The notes beneath the pieces were generated by a model that had not been told where the DNA came from, searched no databases, and was given only the letters and a program-made list of their open reading frames with translations. Shown one piece after another: positions 1 through 11,290 of a stretch of DNA of 64,000 nt. How positions within the stretch are numbered: position 1 is the stretch's first letter; each line of letters opens with the position of its first letter. The translations under genes and the position numbers were made by a program. This stretch comes from Psilocybe azurescens (Eukaryota; Basidiomycota; Agaricomycetes; Agaricales; Agrocybaceae). The stretch is from the NCBI GenBank assembly GCA_023853785.1, contig JAJIRX010000262.1, forward strand, positions 124,001 to 188,000, read 5' to 3'.

Positions 1-239
1 ATATCCGCACATGCAGAGCCTTGTCGTATCAGTGTCTGACCTCGCAAGGGACTCGAATGATCACAAGAATCCGATGCTTGGACACACGCTGATATATTTC
101 GCGATTTACAGAACACTTGGGTTGGAGGTATGTGACTTTGCTTTTGCTTCTCGCTCTTTTTATTTTTCTTGTATCATCTCCCCTACCCTACCTATTCCCT
201 ACCCTTCTCGTTTCCCTTTTTCCTTTTTTCCTTACCCCT

Positions 240-1165
240 TCCCATTCCGCATGCGTCGAGCTCGATGCTCGTACGCTCGTCGGTGTCGAGGAAGAACGTA
301 GCGGGAGCTCACAGAGTCGCTGTTGTCTTCTACGCCGTTGTCGCCCCGTATCACGTTTTCCAGAGTCCTAGGCACCACATGACAAAGCCCCCAAACCCAA
401 CACGCATCGGGACAGGGGGACCAAAACAGCATAGGAACTGGAGCAGGAGACTCCCGCTCCCTCCCGGCAGGCGCAACATGGCAACTTATATCTCGTTCCC
501 GAATAGTCCGAATGAGAGTTGGGCGGATTTGCCGGCGTGGGGTGTCGGTATCACTCCTCCTGGCGCTGGGGTAACGGCGGGTGGGAGCGGGGGTGGGAAT
601 GATAGTGATGTGGGGAGCCGAGTGATAGCGAGGACGAGAATGAGGATGCGGATGACATTGTACGAAACCTCAACGGCACTGACAACCTCGAAAACGGTGC
701 ACCTCCTCCCCATGTTCGTACCCCCTACGCATCCTCCCTCTCAAAGCTTCTCACCACGCTCCGCCCTCTATACACATAAATTCTCTCTTGCTCAGCACCT
801 TCTCTCAATCCATACATTCCTCATTGACCGATGGGCGTGGGGATGCGTGGGAGATGTGTAGTGTCGGTTACGTTTGTTGTCCTCGAGGGGTATTTTTGAG
901 GTGAGGATGGGGAGGGGGTGAAGGAGGCTGGGGGAAGGAAGGAGGGGAGGGGGATAAAGGGAGGATTTATAGGAGGATTTATATGTAGCGCGTTAAGGAT
1001 CTGCTGTACATAGGGACACATTCATATAAAAAACAGACAAGTAGTGGGAAAGGAGATAAACATGAGAAGAAGCCAGGCGAGACGAAAATGGTGCTACTCG
1101 TAATCTCTGTGCGTATGGTGCTCACGCCGCTCATGGTACTTGTGACAAAGAGCGATTGGCATGTT
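240..1165 (+). pseudogene. PIN-like (auxin efflux carrier type) transporter remnant, copy 1
   Basis: Decayed fragment of a multi-pass membrane transport protein of the Mem_trans/PIN-like family. The frame shifts repeatedly. About 490-540 encodes a hydrophilic-loop motif, FPNSPNESWADLP, also present in the copy at 35997-36668. About 1065-1165 encodes a segment reading roughly ARRDEKMVLLVISVRM then LTPLMVLVTKSDWHV, matching the other copies. In this family such sequence lies in the second membrane bundle. The central part is purine- and pyrimidine-rich low complexity. No start codon or complete frame can be drawn. The family assignment comes mainly from the better copies at 35 and 55 kb. It ends beside a short repeat tail also found behind the SEC61-fused units. 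Confidence 0.5.
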
Positions 1166-1177
1166 ATTTTATTTATG

Positions 1178-1262
1178 CATGACGCGTGGCGTCATGAATA
1201 GACATTGATCTGATTGCATACCGAGATATGAACGGGTCGCGACAAGTCGCGAAGATAAAACA
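1178..1262. repeat. Short fragment of the SEC61/family X unit tail
   Basis: This stretch (atgaatagacattgatctg, then a cgggtcgcgacaagtcgcgaagataa part) resembles 5985-6045, and more distantly 47555-47625. There it lies just beyond the family X fragment. It is a solitary piece here, directly after a PIN-like remnant, so the fragments have been reshuffled. Confidence 0.5.
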
Positions 1263-1930
1263 ACACGTCCTTGTCCCCAATACCACAGCATCACCAGTAT
1301 TATAGATCTCCTCCGTTCCGCATTTTTGGGTCGAATTGCCCGATGGGTCTTTGTACACTCGTCATATATGCCTTATCTACCTACATGCTATGCGCTGCAT
1401 CCACGATTTGGATATCGTCGCGATTATTACACCCACACTTATGCACATGCTAATACCACCACTGGCTGTTCTCTGTGGGGTAACGATATTCTCTTTCAGG
1501 ACCAACGGCCCGTGGATCAGAATTCGTTGGAAGGATACACGAAAAACTCGATGCATGCGATATGAACTTTGAGGCAAGGTTGCGGAGAGGACTGAGAGGA
1601 CTCAAAGAGGAGTATATGAATAAAGGACCATGCCGCGTGCAATGTACGGCCCATTATGTATGTATAGTTTTAACAGTATGCGTTATGTGTGTGTGATATT
1701 AGATGTATGTTAAAGAATTCCCGTGCTATTCCTCCCCTCCGCATAAAAATACGTTGTCTCTTCCTTTCTAGATTAAAATGACCTGATGGTGATCATGCTA
1801 CATGGCTCTTTTGGAATTATCTGCAAATTTTTGCAAAATCAGGCAGTCTTATGAGTTTTAACTCAGTGTGTGGTGTCGTCTTTGAGGGCAGCTTCACTGA
1901 CCACCCTTTCTCATCATTTATTTTTTCTTG
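1263..1930. other. No gene recognised
   Basis: Several short open frames lie on both strands around 1271-1577. None has a recognisable motif, signal or plausible splice structure. Confidence 0.5.
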
Positions 1931-2150
1931 CTCTGGTACTTCTAGACCATGACTATACGGTAAAACTGGCGGACTGGGGCCTATGGAACCGCTCACGCAG
2001 GCTGATTTTTCTAGCGCATATGTTGGGGTAAACATTCCATATCCCTTGACTAACCAGAATCAGCTCTTCTACTTGGTGTCTGTTTCACTTTCGGCGTTGC
2101 CGTTGTTGACTACGCTAGTGGCCTACCCGATGCCAATACTACTAATTATT
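1930..2150 (+). repeat. Repeat R2, copy 1, with an open frame
   Basis: About 1940-2045 is clearly similar to 7055-7165: both contain the words ttggggtaaacattcca and gcctatgga. One forward frame runs GPMEPLTQADFSSAYVGVN and onward into a hydrophobic stretch. The second copy keeps an equivalent frame (about EPMEGLTKANIASIYVGVN). It may be an exon of an unrecognised membrane protein; the family is unknown. Confidence 0.35.
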
Positions 2151-2397
2151 TTGTTAGAGTGAATACTATGAATCCGATAAATTTGTAACTGCCGCCCGAC
2201 AATCCATCTACTGCTGTAAGCTCCGTTATTTATCTTAAGCACCGCGTTCGCTCTAAATAAACCTCGGACAATCCAAAGAGTCATAACCCAAGGTACCATT
2301 CATCTGAATCCCTGTGTCAAATACGCATGTCGGTCTGACCACGAGTGCATATCGCTCGAGGCAGCCTGGATGTGGTGAACAATAATTTTCTGCTCTT

Positions 2398-2415
2398 TGT
2401 TTTGTTTTGTTTTGT
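2398..2415. repeat. TTTTG microsatellite
   Basis: Three to four tandem TTTTG units, in otherwise uninformative sequence between 2160 and 2900 where no gene was recognised. Confidence 0.8.
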
Positions 2416-2914
2416 AACGACACTTGTGGGTATGAGAGGTGTCTACATACCAGGAAAAATTAAAACACATCTTTTTCTGGTATGCACGTTCTGCATTTAC
2501 TTGTCAGAACAATAATACCAGCATGTAATCAGGTAAATAGAGCCAATGGCATGACATGTGTGCTGTCTGAAGAAGGATGTCGAGACGTCTTCCTTTTGAG
2601 AATATCATATTCACTATACACCGTATGAAGAGTTATGATATCACAGTGGAACTTTTATCCGCTGCTCGTGGGCTTGAAATGTGATATCAGTATTATTATT
2701 TTTATAAATGATCTCATGGACGCCACGGACACTGCTATGGAGACTCCTATAATGAACTTCGTCTTATCGCATGCCCGAATGTTAGCCATGTACCCTCCAT
2801 CTTCTTTCTCCAACTCTGAACATTCCCGCACACCCTGTTTCAAGACTGAATCATCCAATCAAGGTAAATTACTGTGTCTGTATTGATATGTCAGCCATGC
2901 AAGTATAGTATTGA

Positions 2915-3065
2915 ATGTCCACGGCATTGCCTCCTGTCCGGGTGTGTCGGAAGTGGAGCTCAATGTGCACATACTGCTCGACGTGTATGAAGAAATACAA
3001 TTCTGACGTGGGTACATCTCGAATGAAAAACAGAAGGTCAAGGTCAAGAGGAAGTAGGATGAGGA
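2915..3065 (+). pseudogene. Family X fragment, degenerate
   Basis: The run gtgtgtcggaagtggagct and the following gtcaagaggaagtaggatgagga match the family X segment at 3485-3595 in order and orientation. It is therefore a second, more decayed piece of the same unidentified gene, lying immediately left of the longer copy. No open frame is kept. Confidence 0.45.
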
Positions 3066-3119
3066 CCGGAGAATGACCGGTCGTGACGTGCCGCGATCAT
3101 GTGACAGACGAGTCAACTC

Positions 3120-4905
3120 GAACAGGGTGTCCGCGTTTCTTCGGATTGATGATGATGACGTCACTTGCACGACATTGACTTTGACACTGACAGCGATTGT
3201 GGCCTCGGATTTGAAGCTCGAACTGTCACTACGGATCTTGAAGCTTGAAGCTTGACCTTGAATACACATCGCTGGTTCTTCGAATTGGAACTCGAGTCGC
3301 TTTGTCCGCTTTCTCCTCGTTGAGGACGAAGACTCCGCTACTGCCAAGGATAACGATTCCGACCACATCTTCCCCTTTTTCAACAGCACACTCTCCTCCG
3401 CGCAGCGCAAACAGCGCGTTGTAGAGCTCTAAGTGAAAGACGCGCGCCTCGTTATCCGGCTGAAGAGAATTTTGAGGTTACAGGGTGTGCCGGGGCGGAG
3501 CTCGATGTGCAGTTTTACGAGGGGTCGCGTGGCGGATGTCCATCGGATAAAGAGCAGTCAAGAGAAAAGGATGAGGATATGCGGATGACAGACGAAGTTG
3601 AGCGCGATATACGCATGATCCAGCTCGGGCGGGAAGAACCCGCTCCCTCTCCCGTCCCTGTTCCTTCCCCTAACGCCCGGGTTCCTACGCGCCCGATCCG
3701 ATCCTCCCCGCCACCACTCTCTCCCGAACCCGTGTCTGTTTCCATATCGGCACGCCAGCGCCGCGCTGTCCTGCCAACACCATACACCATCGCCTTCCTG
3801 GTCAGGAAGCACTGCATGATGCCTGCGTGTATGGGATCCAGCGTCGATTCGAGTGGTTCCTGCGCTAATGGTAAGAGGGACGCGGGTAGAGGCATGAGGA
3901 GTGGATTGCAGACATGTGCGTGGGCTGCTGAAGAGGGAGAAGATGGCTGCATGCAGGAGGTGGAGGAATATGATCCGTCGTTGGTTATGCATTGGTATGC
4001 TGGGAAGGATTATTGATTGGAGGAGGGCATGCATTGGTGCGTGCGCCGTAATTTATGAATATCGATGGAATTTTGATATTTTGGTGTTTGATTTGTTTAT
4101 TTAGGTTCACGTTCACGTTCGCATCGTCCATGCTTCCATCTATCTGTTCCTCTCGCCAGTCCCTTACCCTCTATCGCTCCCCTTCCGAAACCCATCTCCA
4201 TCTTCCTACCCTCCGTCTGCGCTTTCATTCTATTCTCTACCCCCACTTTTCAATTAACTTTTCAACTTGCAACTTACGCATTTTTTTGCATTTTTATCTT
4301 CCACCATTTGTCCTCGACCACCTTTACTTTTCAAATCTCCAATACCGCACACAGCAATGCATGGTACGCTGAAGCGGACTGGTTCATAAGCCCATGTCCA
4401 GATTCAGCCCTCCTATCCCTGTATGCATCCTTCGCCAGGCTTCTCGAGTTGTCCTAATGGTTTTATTTTCATGCGTCCCTTTCTGAAGTATGGTTTTATT
4501 TTCATTTTTCACTACATCTTTTTCGTTCTACTACCAAACGCAACCCGCGAGTCCGAGTGCTGAGTACAAAACCGTAACCGTTCTACGGACGGAGTTTGGG
4601 TCAAGCGCTAGGTGCTTGATGTTTATTCTTTCTCGCTCGCTGGCTTGTAACCCCTTTTGCGCCTGTGATTTGATTTTGGATTTATGGATTTGGATTCTAG
4701 TGCGGCCCTGAAAACACGAAAAGAAGATGAAATACCTAACAAATAAAATGACTGCAACAAACCCTCCCTTCCGACCGATGCCCTATCTATGTCTCGTTGT
4801 CTCGACGACACCGAAGACAACCTACATTCTATGCCCGCTCACATCCATGCGCTTGACGCGGCACCCGCACCTCTAGCCTTATACTCATGCTTAGCTTCGC
4901 AGATG
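3120..4905 (+). pseudogene. Family X, copy 1 (unidentified repeated gene) with 3' flank
   Basis: Family X is an unidentified sequence found at least five times here. This copy carries an acidic, Ser/Thr-rich stretch (about 3140-3430), then a charged segment with AELDVQFYEGSRGGC (about 3490-3540), and a Pro-Ser-Val-Pro run. A further open stretch contains RQRRAVLPTPYTIAFLV (about 3750-3810). The same order is seen at 38410-40206 and, on the minus strand, at 14450-13360. The non-coding tail (about 4100-4905) is shared with the 39-40 kb copy and ends in the word CTCATGCTTAGCTT. The next base is SEC61 sequence, so this is a precise fusion point. The reading frame is interrupted several times and no function can be assigned. 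Confidence 0.5.
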
Positions 4906-5548
4906 TTGGTGGCGATGAAAAGGCTGATGCAGGCGCCGAGGTCCGATGGCTCGCCGTAGAGCCCTATGAGCGCGTAGACCCGTGGCCTGGCCGAGGGCGA
5001 TGATGAGAGCGAACACTGCGAACTTTTGGTCAGTATGTGTGCTTCTTCGCGCATGTGCGTACATGGATAATGACGAGATTGGAGAAAAGGAAGAGAAGGG
5101 TGAGGACGAAGGATGGTTAGAATGTACACGACACTCACGTTTCTGAACAACACTGAACCACGTCCGATCCTCCTTAAGAATGAAATCGACATCGATAAGG
5201 TTGGCGCCCGCCAAAAGCTGCATAATCATTCCCAAGTGATAATAGGTGTGATATCGAGTTCCACCAACGTTCCACGGTTAGACACGAGGATGACGCGCAT
5301 CCAGTAGAGAGGGCCGGAGGAGTTGGAGAGCATAATACTGTACAGGGGTACATGCGAGCGCACAAGGAAGATAAGGAGCGTTACCGCCGTCCATGGTACT
5401 TTTGGTCGAATAGAACCTTGTGATACAAGATTCAGTACGTGTGATGTGGTGTTTAACGGAAGGAAACGCACTTTACGATCGGGTAAGGAAGCCTCTGGTA
5501 GTAGGGGTAAGAAAGGCCGGACGAGGTTGAGGACCCGAACACTCAAGC
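4906..5548 (-). pseudogene. sec61: SEC61 alpha (translocon channel) truncated copy 1
   Basis: Sec61 alpha forms the ER protein-conducting channel, about 475-480 aa in fungi. On the minus strand this copy reads LNLVRPFLPLLPEASLPDRK, an intron starting GT, then the TM2 to plug region (YWMRVILVSNRGTLVEL). It continues with MQLLAGANLIDVDF and ends GLYGEPSDLGAC then ISLFIATNIC. A stretch of roughly 35 residues between DLGAC and ISLF is missing, and everything after NIC(E) is gone. Introns after DRK and near the AQK segment are retained, so this is a DNA-level copy rather than a retrocopy. The start codon is lost at the fusion with family X at about 5549. Non-functional. Confidence 0.8.
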
Positions 5549-5925
5549 CAGAGCTCTCACGTATCCCTACGCCTGTTGGGTTAAGCCCTCTTATCCCTCT
5601 CCCTCCCGTCCCGCCTCCTCGTCTTTGTCTTCGTCAAACGCCCGCCCCTACTCACACCCGCCACGCCGCCAGCGCATCGCATCCTCGGATCTCATAGTGC
5701 TCGTGTAGCGCCTGTCGTTGTTGTGGAGGATAATGATGTTGATTGTAACGTCACGACTGCACCCTCGACGTTGGCTTCAACTGCAACTTTGACCGCGGAT
5801 TCGAAATATTGCCATGTCTCTGAAATCCACGTCGCTGGTGCTCAGAGCTCGAGGCGCCACGGCTGCTTCTCCCTCGCCGAGGAGGCCGAGCTCGCTGTGT
5901 AGTTCTTCGAGGGGTCGCGTGGTGG
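5549..5925 (+). pseudogene. Family X fragment fused to SEC61 copy 1
   Basis: Begins directly at the lost SEC61 start. It reads SRIPTPV..., which matches LRIPTPVAVKPSSSSP in the 38.6-kb copy, then ASASHPRIS and the acidic region (gttgttgtggaggataatga). It runs on through gagctcgctgtgtagttcttcgaggggtcgcg (shown in parts), equivalent to the VPFFERLHGG region of the long copy. The frame is broken. The identical fusion exists at 47067. Confidence 0.6.
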
Positions 5926-6320
5926 GTTTGGCTGGTGACATGTGCGTGAGCTGATGGTGGTGAGACACAGGAGCTTGCCTGCTGACGTTATGAATTGACA
6001 TCAATCTGATCGCATACACGGGTCGTGAAAGATCGCGAAGATAAGATAAGACAGTGGGGAAACGTCAATACGAGCAAACACAGCACACTTTGTCGTCTGA
6101 GCGGCCCATCCTCGACGCCTCCTCTGCCACTCTCGCTTCCCCACGACACCATTACAGTGCCTCGCGTGCTACCCACATTGTATATCTGCGTTTCTACTTT
6201 CTACCACCATACACTACATAACACGCACAATAAAGAGCCATACGCTGAAACTTCCTACCATCCCAGTTGGACTGGATTCACAGAACCAGGGCCACATATC
6301 GTCTCCTTCGCCTCACATCT
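5926..6320. repeat. Tail of the SEC61/family X composite unit
   Basis: About 5985-6320 matches 47555-47905 along its length. Shared words include gcggcccatcct, ccacattgtatatctgcgtt and cacaataaa. It marks the right part of the duplicated composite. No gene was recognised in it or in 6320-7035. Confidence 0.65.
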
Positions 6321-7044
6321 TCATTTCTCCGCTTCTATTGGCGTATTATTTGATTGTCGTATAAGTATGGCGTGTATTTTGTTTACCAGCCCCTCATCTG
6401 CATCGAATCTCAGCTACTCGAGGCGTCCTCTTGAAGTTTCTTTTCATTCGCCTATCTGCTGTGTGGCTTCTTTTCTTTTGTTATTATTAAGTACTCTCTT
6501 TCCCTTTCATGTGCGGGTTGCCTTTTGTTTAAGAATCAAACATTTTCATTATTCTCTTCTCTGCTCACGCCCAGAATTTTCTTTTCTTTAACCACACCTT
6601 TATTCATCCTGCATTCCTCGTTCTACTAATCGATACATCCCGCTTGTCAGGGGACTGTTTAAACACAACGAAAGTTCTTCCTCCATTCTTTCAAGTTAAT
6701 ATCAATGGAGCTGAACTCCATTCCGTGCATGTGTGGGACACCACTTTTCTAAAAATTTCGTTCTTTCTCTCTACTTGATGAGTTGTAGCCTCTTTGTGGT
6801 TGTCCTTGTATGCATGCTGATCAAATTCTCGTACCTGATCGTCAATACGAAAACGAAAAGAAAAATTAGACCCCACGTAATTAAATAACTGGAATGATAA
6901 TGACTGCAATATCACTGTTATCTTAATGTCTCGACAACGCTAATGCCGACTACCGAGGGCACGCTAGTATTGTCACGCGCTTGACGCGGTACCAGCCCTT
7001 ACCCCCAACCTCATAGCATTACCGACACTACATATATCCCCGTT

Positions 7045-7165
7045 CAGAATGGCCATTACTATGCAGTGAAACTGGTGGACTTGAGCCTATGGAAGGACTC
7101 ACTAAAGCAAATATTGCTAGCATATACGTTGGGGTAAACATTCCATGTCCATTGACTATCCATCG
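7045..7165 (+). repeat. Repeat R2, copy 2
   Basis: Matches 1940-2045 (gtgaaactggtgga, gcctatgga, ttggggtaaacattcca). A degenerate fragment with no complete frame. Confidence 0.5.
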
Positions 7166-7239
7166 ACATCCATCAATACCTTAATCTCCCTCATGTGCAG
7201 CATAAGCACACAATATCGACTAAAATCGGTTTGACCATT

Positions 7240-7400
7240 TCCCAGGTTGCACTTCGTTGAGGAGGACGAGGACACAGGTCAGGTCTTCTCCTCGATCAAC
7301 ACCACACTGTCTGTCCTCCGCGTGGAGCATTGGTAGCGTAGATTCAATGAGTGCGACATCGTTAACGGGGGATTTTCTTGAGAAGAGGTTCAAGGAGTGG
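7240..7400 (+). pseudogene. Family X fragment, degenerate
   Basis: The forward frame reads EEDEDTGQVFSSINTTLS then VLRVEH. It corresponds to LVEDEDSATAKDNDSDHI...FFNSTLSS in family X copy 1 (about 3315-3400). It is short and isolated; no function can be given. No gene was recognised from 7400 to 8200. Confidence 0.4.
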
Positions 7401-8204
7401 TTTGCGGAAGGGTGCTCGAGATTACACTGAAGACGAGGAGGGAAACGTTTGGTGCAGCAAATACTTAAGAGAATTATCTTTCATGAACGCAAGGCAAGGA
7501 GCAATAGGCCATAGAATGGTGCGGATAATCACTTTTGGCCAGAGAACGATAGGTCGGGTTGGACGTTCCACGGTTTGTGGAAGACAATACACTGCATCAA
7601 CACTTGCGAGATATTTTGATAGCAATGGACGATGAACCCTAACGGTGGCCTGAACGAGTTGATGGCTGGCAGGAAGGAGATATATTGTGTCGAAATTTAA
7701 ATTGCGCCTAGAGCTTGGTTTAGTGTTTAGCCTGGCACACATGGCGCATAGAAGGTGGGAATGGCGAGTTAAGGAAGCAGGATGTGAGTTTGGCGGATGT
7801 CGAAACATCACGACAGGCCCTCTGTTTCACGAGTCACTGAAGGCTGAATGGAAGAAGTATTGTCAGCAAGAGACATAAGAAATAACACAAGAAACGCACT
7901 ATGCGCCATAAGTCATCTTTGGCGGACATTCATAAAATATCCTACATCTTAGAGCCCATCCCATGCCCTTTTCTAGTCAGCCGTCCCCTCCAACCAACTC
8001 AACGCCGGCGTGTAATGCTGACAGAAGCTGCGCATATGCATGGTCTGCCAGAAATCATTACGTCGTTTCAGGGCAAAACCTATGATCTAATAACCACGAG
8101 GAAATGTCCTTTTCTGGTCAATCAGGCGTTTTATAGAACAAGGGGCGATATGAGAATGCACAGTTTACTGGAAATCAATACAATGCGTTGGGTAAATCTT
8201 TGTA

Positions 8205-8440
8205 GCAGGGCGGCAGTACAAGGGTCGGACGAGTCGGAGGATATGATACCGTACAGTTGTACTTGCGAGCAGACCAGGAAGATATGGAGTGTTACCACCG
8301 TCCATAGTACCTTTTGGTTGAACGGACCTTGTGATATGAGTCAGTATGTGTTGTGTGGGGTTTGACGAAAAGAAACGTACTTTGCAATCAGGCGAGGAAA
8401 TCTCTGGTAGTATGGGTAAGAAAGGCTGGAAGAGGTCAGT
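8205..8440 (-). pseudogene. sec61: SEC61 alpha fragment, copy 2
   Basis: On the minus strand it contains FQPFLPILPEISSPDCK (N-terminal helix and the start of TM1), an intron beginning GTACGTTTCTTTTCG, then VQPKGTMDG, a frame-shifted equivalent of the NQKVLWTA region. It ends near the YHILRLVRP segment, equivalent to the GIMSSDSSDP loop. Only the first 50-60 residues of Sec61 are represented. It shares the intron with the other three copies. Confidence 0.7.
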
Positions 8441-9370
8441 GAGCACGAAAAAGGGAAAGATGGAGGAGGAATGGGTATGCAGAAGGCGGCGAGCGACCAA
8501 GAGAGGGATTTTGTGTGCTCTTTGCTGCTCTCATTTCGCTCGATAACGAATGACCTAAGCATTTGTCAGCATGTTCGGTAACCAAAAGCAGATGACCGGG
8601 GGCACCGAGGCGCACAAATGGCCCAGGGGGTACCGAAAGGTATGAAGGAACAACCATTATGCCGAGACTGATGGACATAGAAGGCTCTAGATATTATTGT
8701 TCTCGTTATCTGGTATTAAAACCACCTTGGGTGTGCAATTACCAGATATCATGAATTAAATCAAGCTGCGAGCAGCAGATGTATGCAGCTGCCCACGACC
8801 GGCACCCCTATGTCCTGTGACCCAAACTGTTCCCTATTTTACCAACCACCCACACCATATTGAATGGCTGCTCAAATATCTGCGGTTTGAGTCAGATAAT
8901 GATTGAGCAATATTTTTGGAAATGTTCCGGACTAGGATCAACAGCGAGTCGCAATTACCATGAACAGTTAATGGACGGACTAATTACAGTGGCAACATAA
9001 AATTATAAAATTGAACATGCCGATAGATGGTGTTCGAGTAGAAGTATATTGCCCTTTTATCTGGACTCCAGTTCTTATGTGGGGCCTTTGTGTAGAGAGA
9101 ATTAATGACAGATTAAGTTAAACTGTATTTACGAGATCTGATGATACGAGTGAATGAAACAGCCTTAGATAATGTAAATCAAGTAGCAGTGTTCAACTAG
9201 AATACTACAAACTCGGAATCAAAAGGTTGCAGCAGAAACGATGAGAATTGAGAGTAACGGAAATGGCCTGGGGTCTAAGCCAGCACGCTAAGGTGATTTG
9301 ATGGCCACCAAGGCGGATGGGGAAAGGATTTGAAAATAAAAAGTTATGGAACAAATAAAAGGTAATACTT
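8441..9370. other. No gene recognised
   Basis: Short open frames occur on both strands (for example 8436-8678 minus), but none has conserved motifs or similarity to other parts of the window. Confidence 0.5.
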
Positions 9371-10050
9371 ACATTAAGATGTATAACATTCTGAAGAATC
9401 ACCGTAGCGGGGACTAAGAAAAAGCATGTCAAAACCGCCACATAGATCCCTGTATTTTGAGTCGCTCTGCTCGACTTATCTCCAGCGAAGGTGGCAGATA
9501 CAGGACCACATATACTGATAGGGGTAGCCGTAGTTGAAGAAGCAGTAGACGTCGAGTGGTTAGAGACCTTGTCGTTAATGTATGTGCAGTTGTCCTAGTC
9601 GTTGTAATATCTGGATTCTGTGGATGCAAACAGTGTTGAGCTAAACTCAAATCACTTTGAAAGGGTCAAGCACCTACGTATAGTGAACGTCATCGACAAG
9701 GGAGCTCTCACAAGTCCCGAACAAAGTTTGCCATCTGGGCAGCATCCTTTCATTCGAAACCCAAACGCAGTAGGTGTTCGGCTGGCAACACGATCCATCT
9801 ATGAGCAACAAGATGGTGAGTCAAGTGCTTACCAATGCAGTATTGTCAATCTGTGTTACGGCAGCAGAAGTTGAATTCACAGGTAACCGAGGAGCTGGCA
9901 AAACCGCTGTCGTTTTTCAAGGTCTAAGAGGCTGCGAATTGTCGCCGGTTGTTGTTCTGCACCTGACTTGAAAGCAAGAAGTTGCATGGCAGTAGAAAAT
10001 ATAGTCTGGTATGAGAAGATCAGAATAAATTCTGCGATTATAGTAGCCAT
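9370..10050 (-). pseudogene. Decayed cysteine-rich single-pass surface protein
   Basis: On the minus strand an N-terminal hydrophobic segment starting MATIIAEFILIFSYQ is followed by a Cys-rich stretch. This reads TCEFNFCCRNTD, then after a possible 34-bp intron GSCCQPNTYC, and in a shifted frame GCCPDGKLCSG. A Ser/Thr-rich region with NCT and NHS glycosylation sites follows (about 9590-9480). A single hydrophobic helix, YVAVLTCFFLVPATVIL, comes near 9420. This order (signal, C-C-CC motif, S/T stalk, TM) is common in basidiomycete wall or surface proteins of unknown function. At least two frame changes and in-frame stops (for example after NTD) suggest a pseudogene; the exon joins are my inference. 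Confidence 0.4.
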
Positions 10051-10229
10051 GGTGAGTATATAGTAAGGGTATTGTGATTCAGAGAGATGGAGAAGCTGTG
10101 GTTGGTACGATATTACTTTGAGTACAAGTATATTTGACATTCCATTTTCTGCGTCAAATTTGATAGATGTCATGATACGTTGTACTCCATCTGGCCGATC
10201 AATACGCATTCCATTTTAACGGCAGACGT

Positions 10230-11100
10230 TGATAAAATATAGTTCTGTAATTCGCCTCCGGCTGCCAGAATATGCTCTTAGTAGCGATAGCTGTTTGATG
10301 ACTGCATTATTTTTATTTCAAAAGGATGACAACAAGGCATGGACTGATGATGGAATCAAAGGTATTTTGCAACACCACGACACATGTCATTCCACACAAT
10401 TCAAATCTTGTCATACTCTAGGGCCCCAACGTTGGCATGCACCCTGTCCTGCGTTTTGATGAAGGGAGATTTCCAGCCAGGTCAAATGGGCGATATAATT
10501 CGCGCCCAAGACCCCGGTGTGTGAGATTTTGTGACCTCAAGTTCGTCGCATCCCATCAATAAGGTGACACCGTTTGCTAAAAAACCGACAATGGAACGGA
10601 GTGTAACAAAAGGACATTGTTTTTGAATTCTGTGCGTAACAGGCGATTAGGCTGAGAAGACACCGATAATTACATAAGAATTAGTGACTAAGGAATATGG
10701 TTTGTGTAGATCTGAATTCGGCGTTTTGTATCCTGTATCCTGCCTCTTTTACCAAGTAGTGATACCAAGAGTGGTACATATTACAGTACCTTTCAGTGTA
10801 GGCACACTGAATGAAGACCAATTCCTTTACTGAAAAAGAAAAGGAAGCAATCATAATATTAACCCCACCAGCAGGTGTGCAGCGAGAAGTAAATTCAGCA
10901 GCTTGCAGAAGTTTCAAAATAAGGTGGTCTTCGATAAAGCAAATAAGCATATTGAGAGGTTCGACAGGTAAATGTGAGGGAAAAAGAGGGGAAACAGTCA
11001 AGATGAGATTCTGCAGCTGAGTCCAGACTTGGTGCAGTTTCTTATCTGATTCGAGACCAATAGGCGCAATAGATTACACATGGATTTCTTTTGGTTAAAA
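10230..11100. other. No gene recognised
   Basis: No convincing coding frame, RNA gene or repeat was found between the Cys-rich remnant and the promoter region of the 7TM paralogue. Confidence 0.5.
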
Positions 11101-11290
11101 CCGTAAGCTGGGTATCAAATCAGTTGCTCGTCCAACGCAGGTTCTCCCAATCATATCCAAGGAATTAACACTCTATGTCCAGTGATAGAATCATGGTGAT
11201 GCCGGGATGATTCTTTGGAGCATCCATGGTAACTGTTCAAGAGAGTTGCTAAAATAAGTAGCATATGATAAGAATGCTATAGTCAGCCAA

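Noticed and set aside
2859..3410. 183-codon minus-strand frame
   Set aside because: Ser/Thr-rich antisense of family X pieces at 2.9-3.4 kb; no signal or domain.
4906..5548. Functional SEC61 gene with alternative splicing
   Set aside because: Internal coding stretches and the start codon are missing in all copies; splicing cannot restore them.
4880..6320. Classical Helitron carrying SEC61
   Set aside because: No 5' TC terminus or 3' hairpin plus CTRR was found at the unit ends, and no Rep/helicase sequence is in the window. The idea stays open only as a carrier hypothesis.
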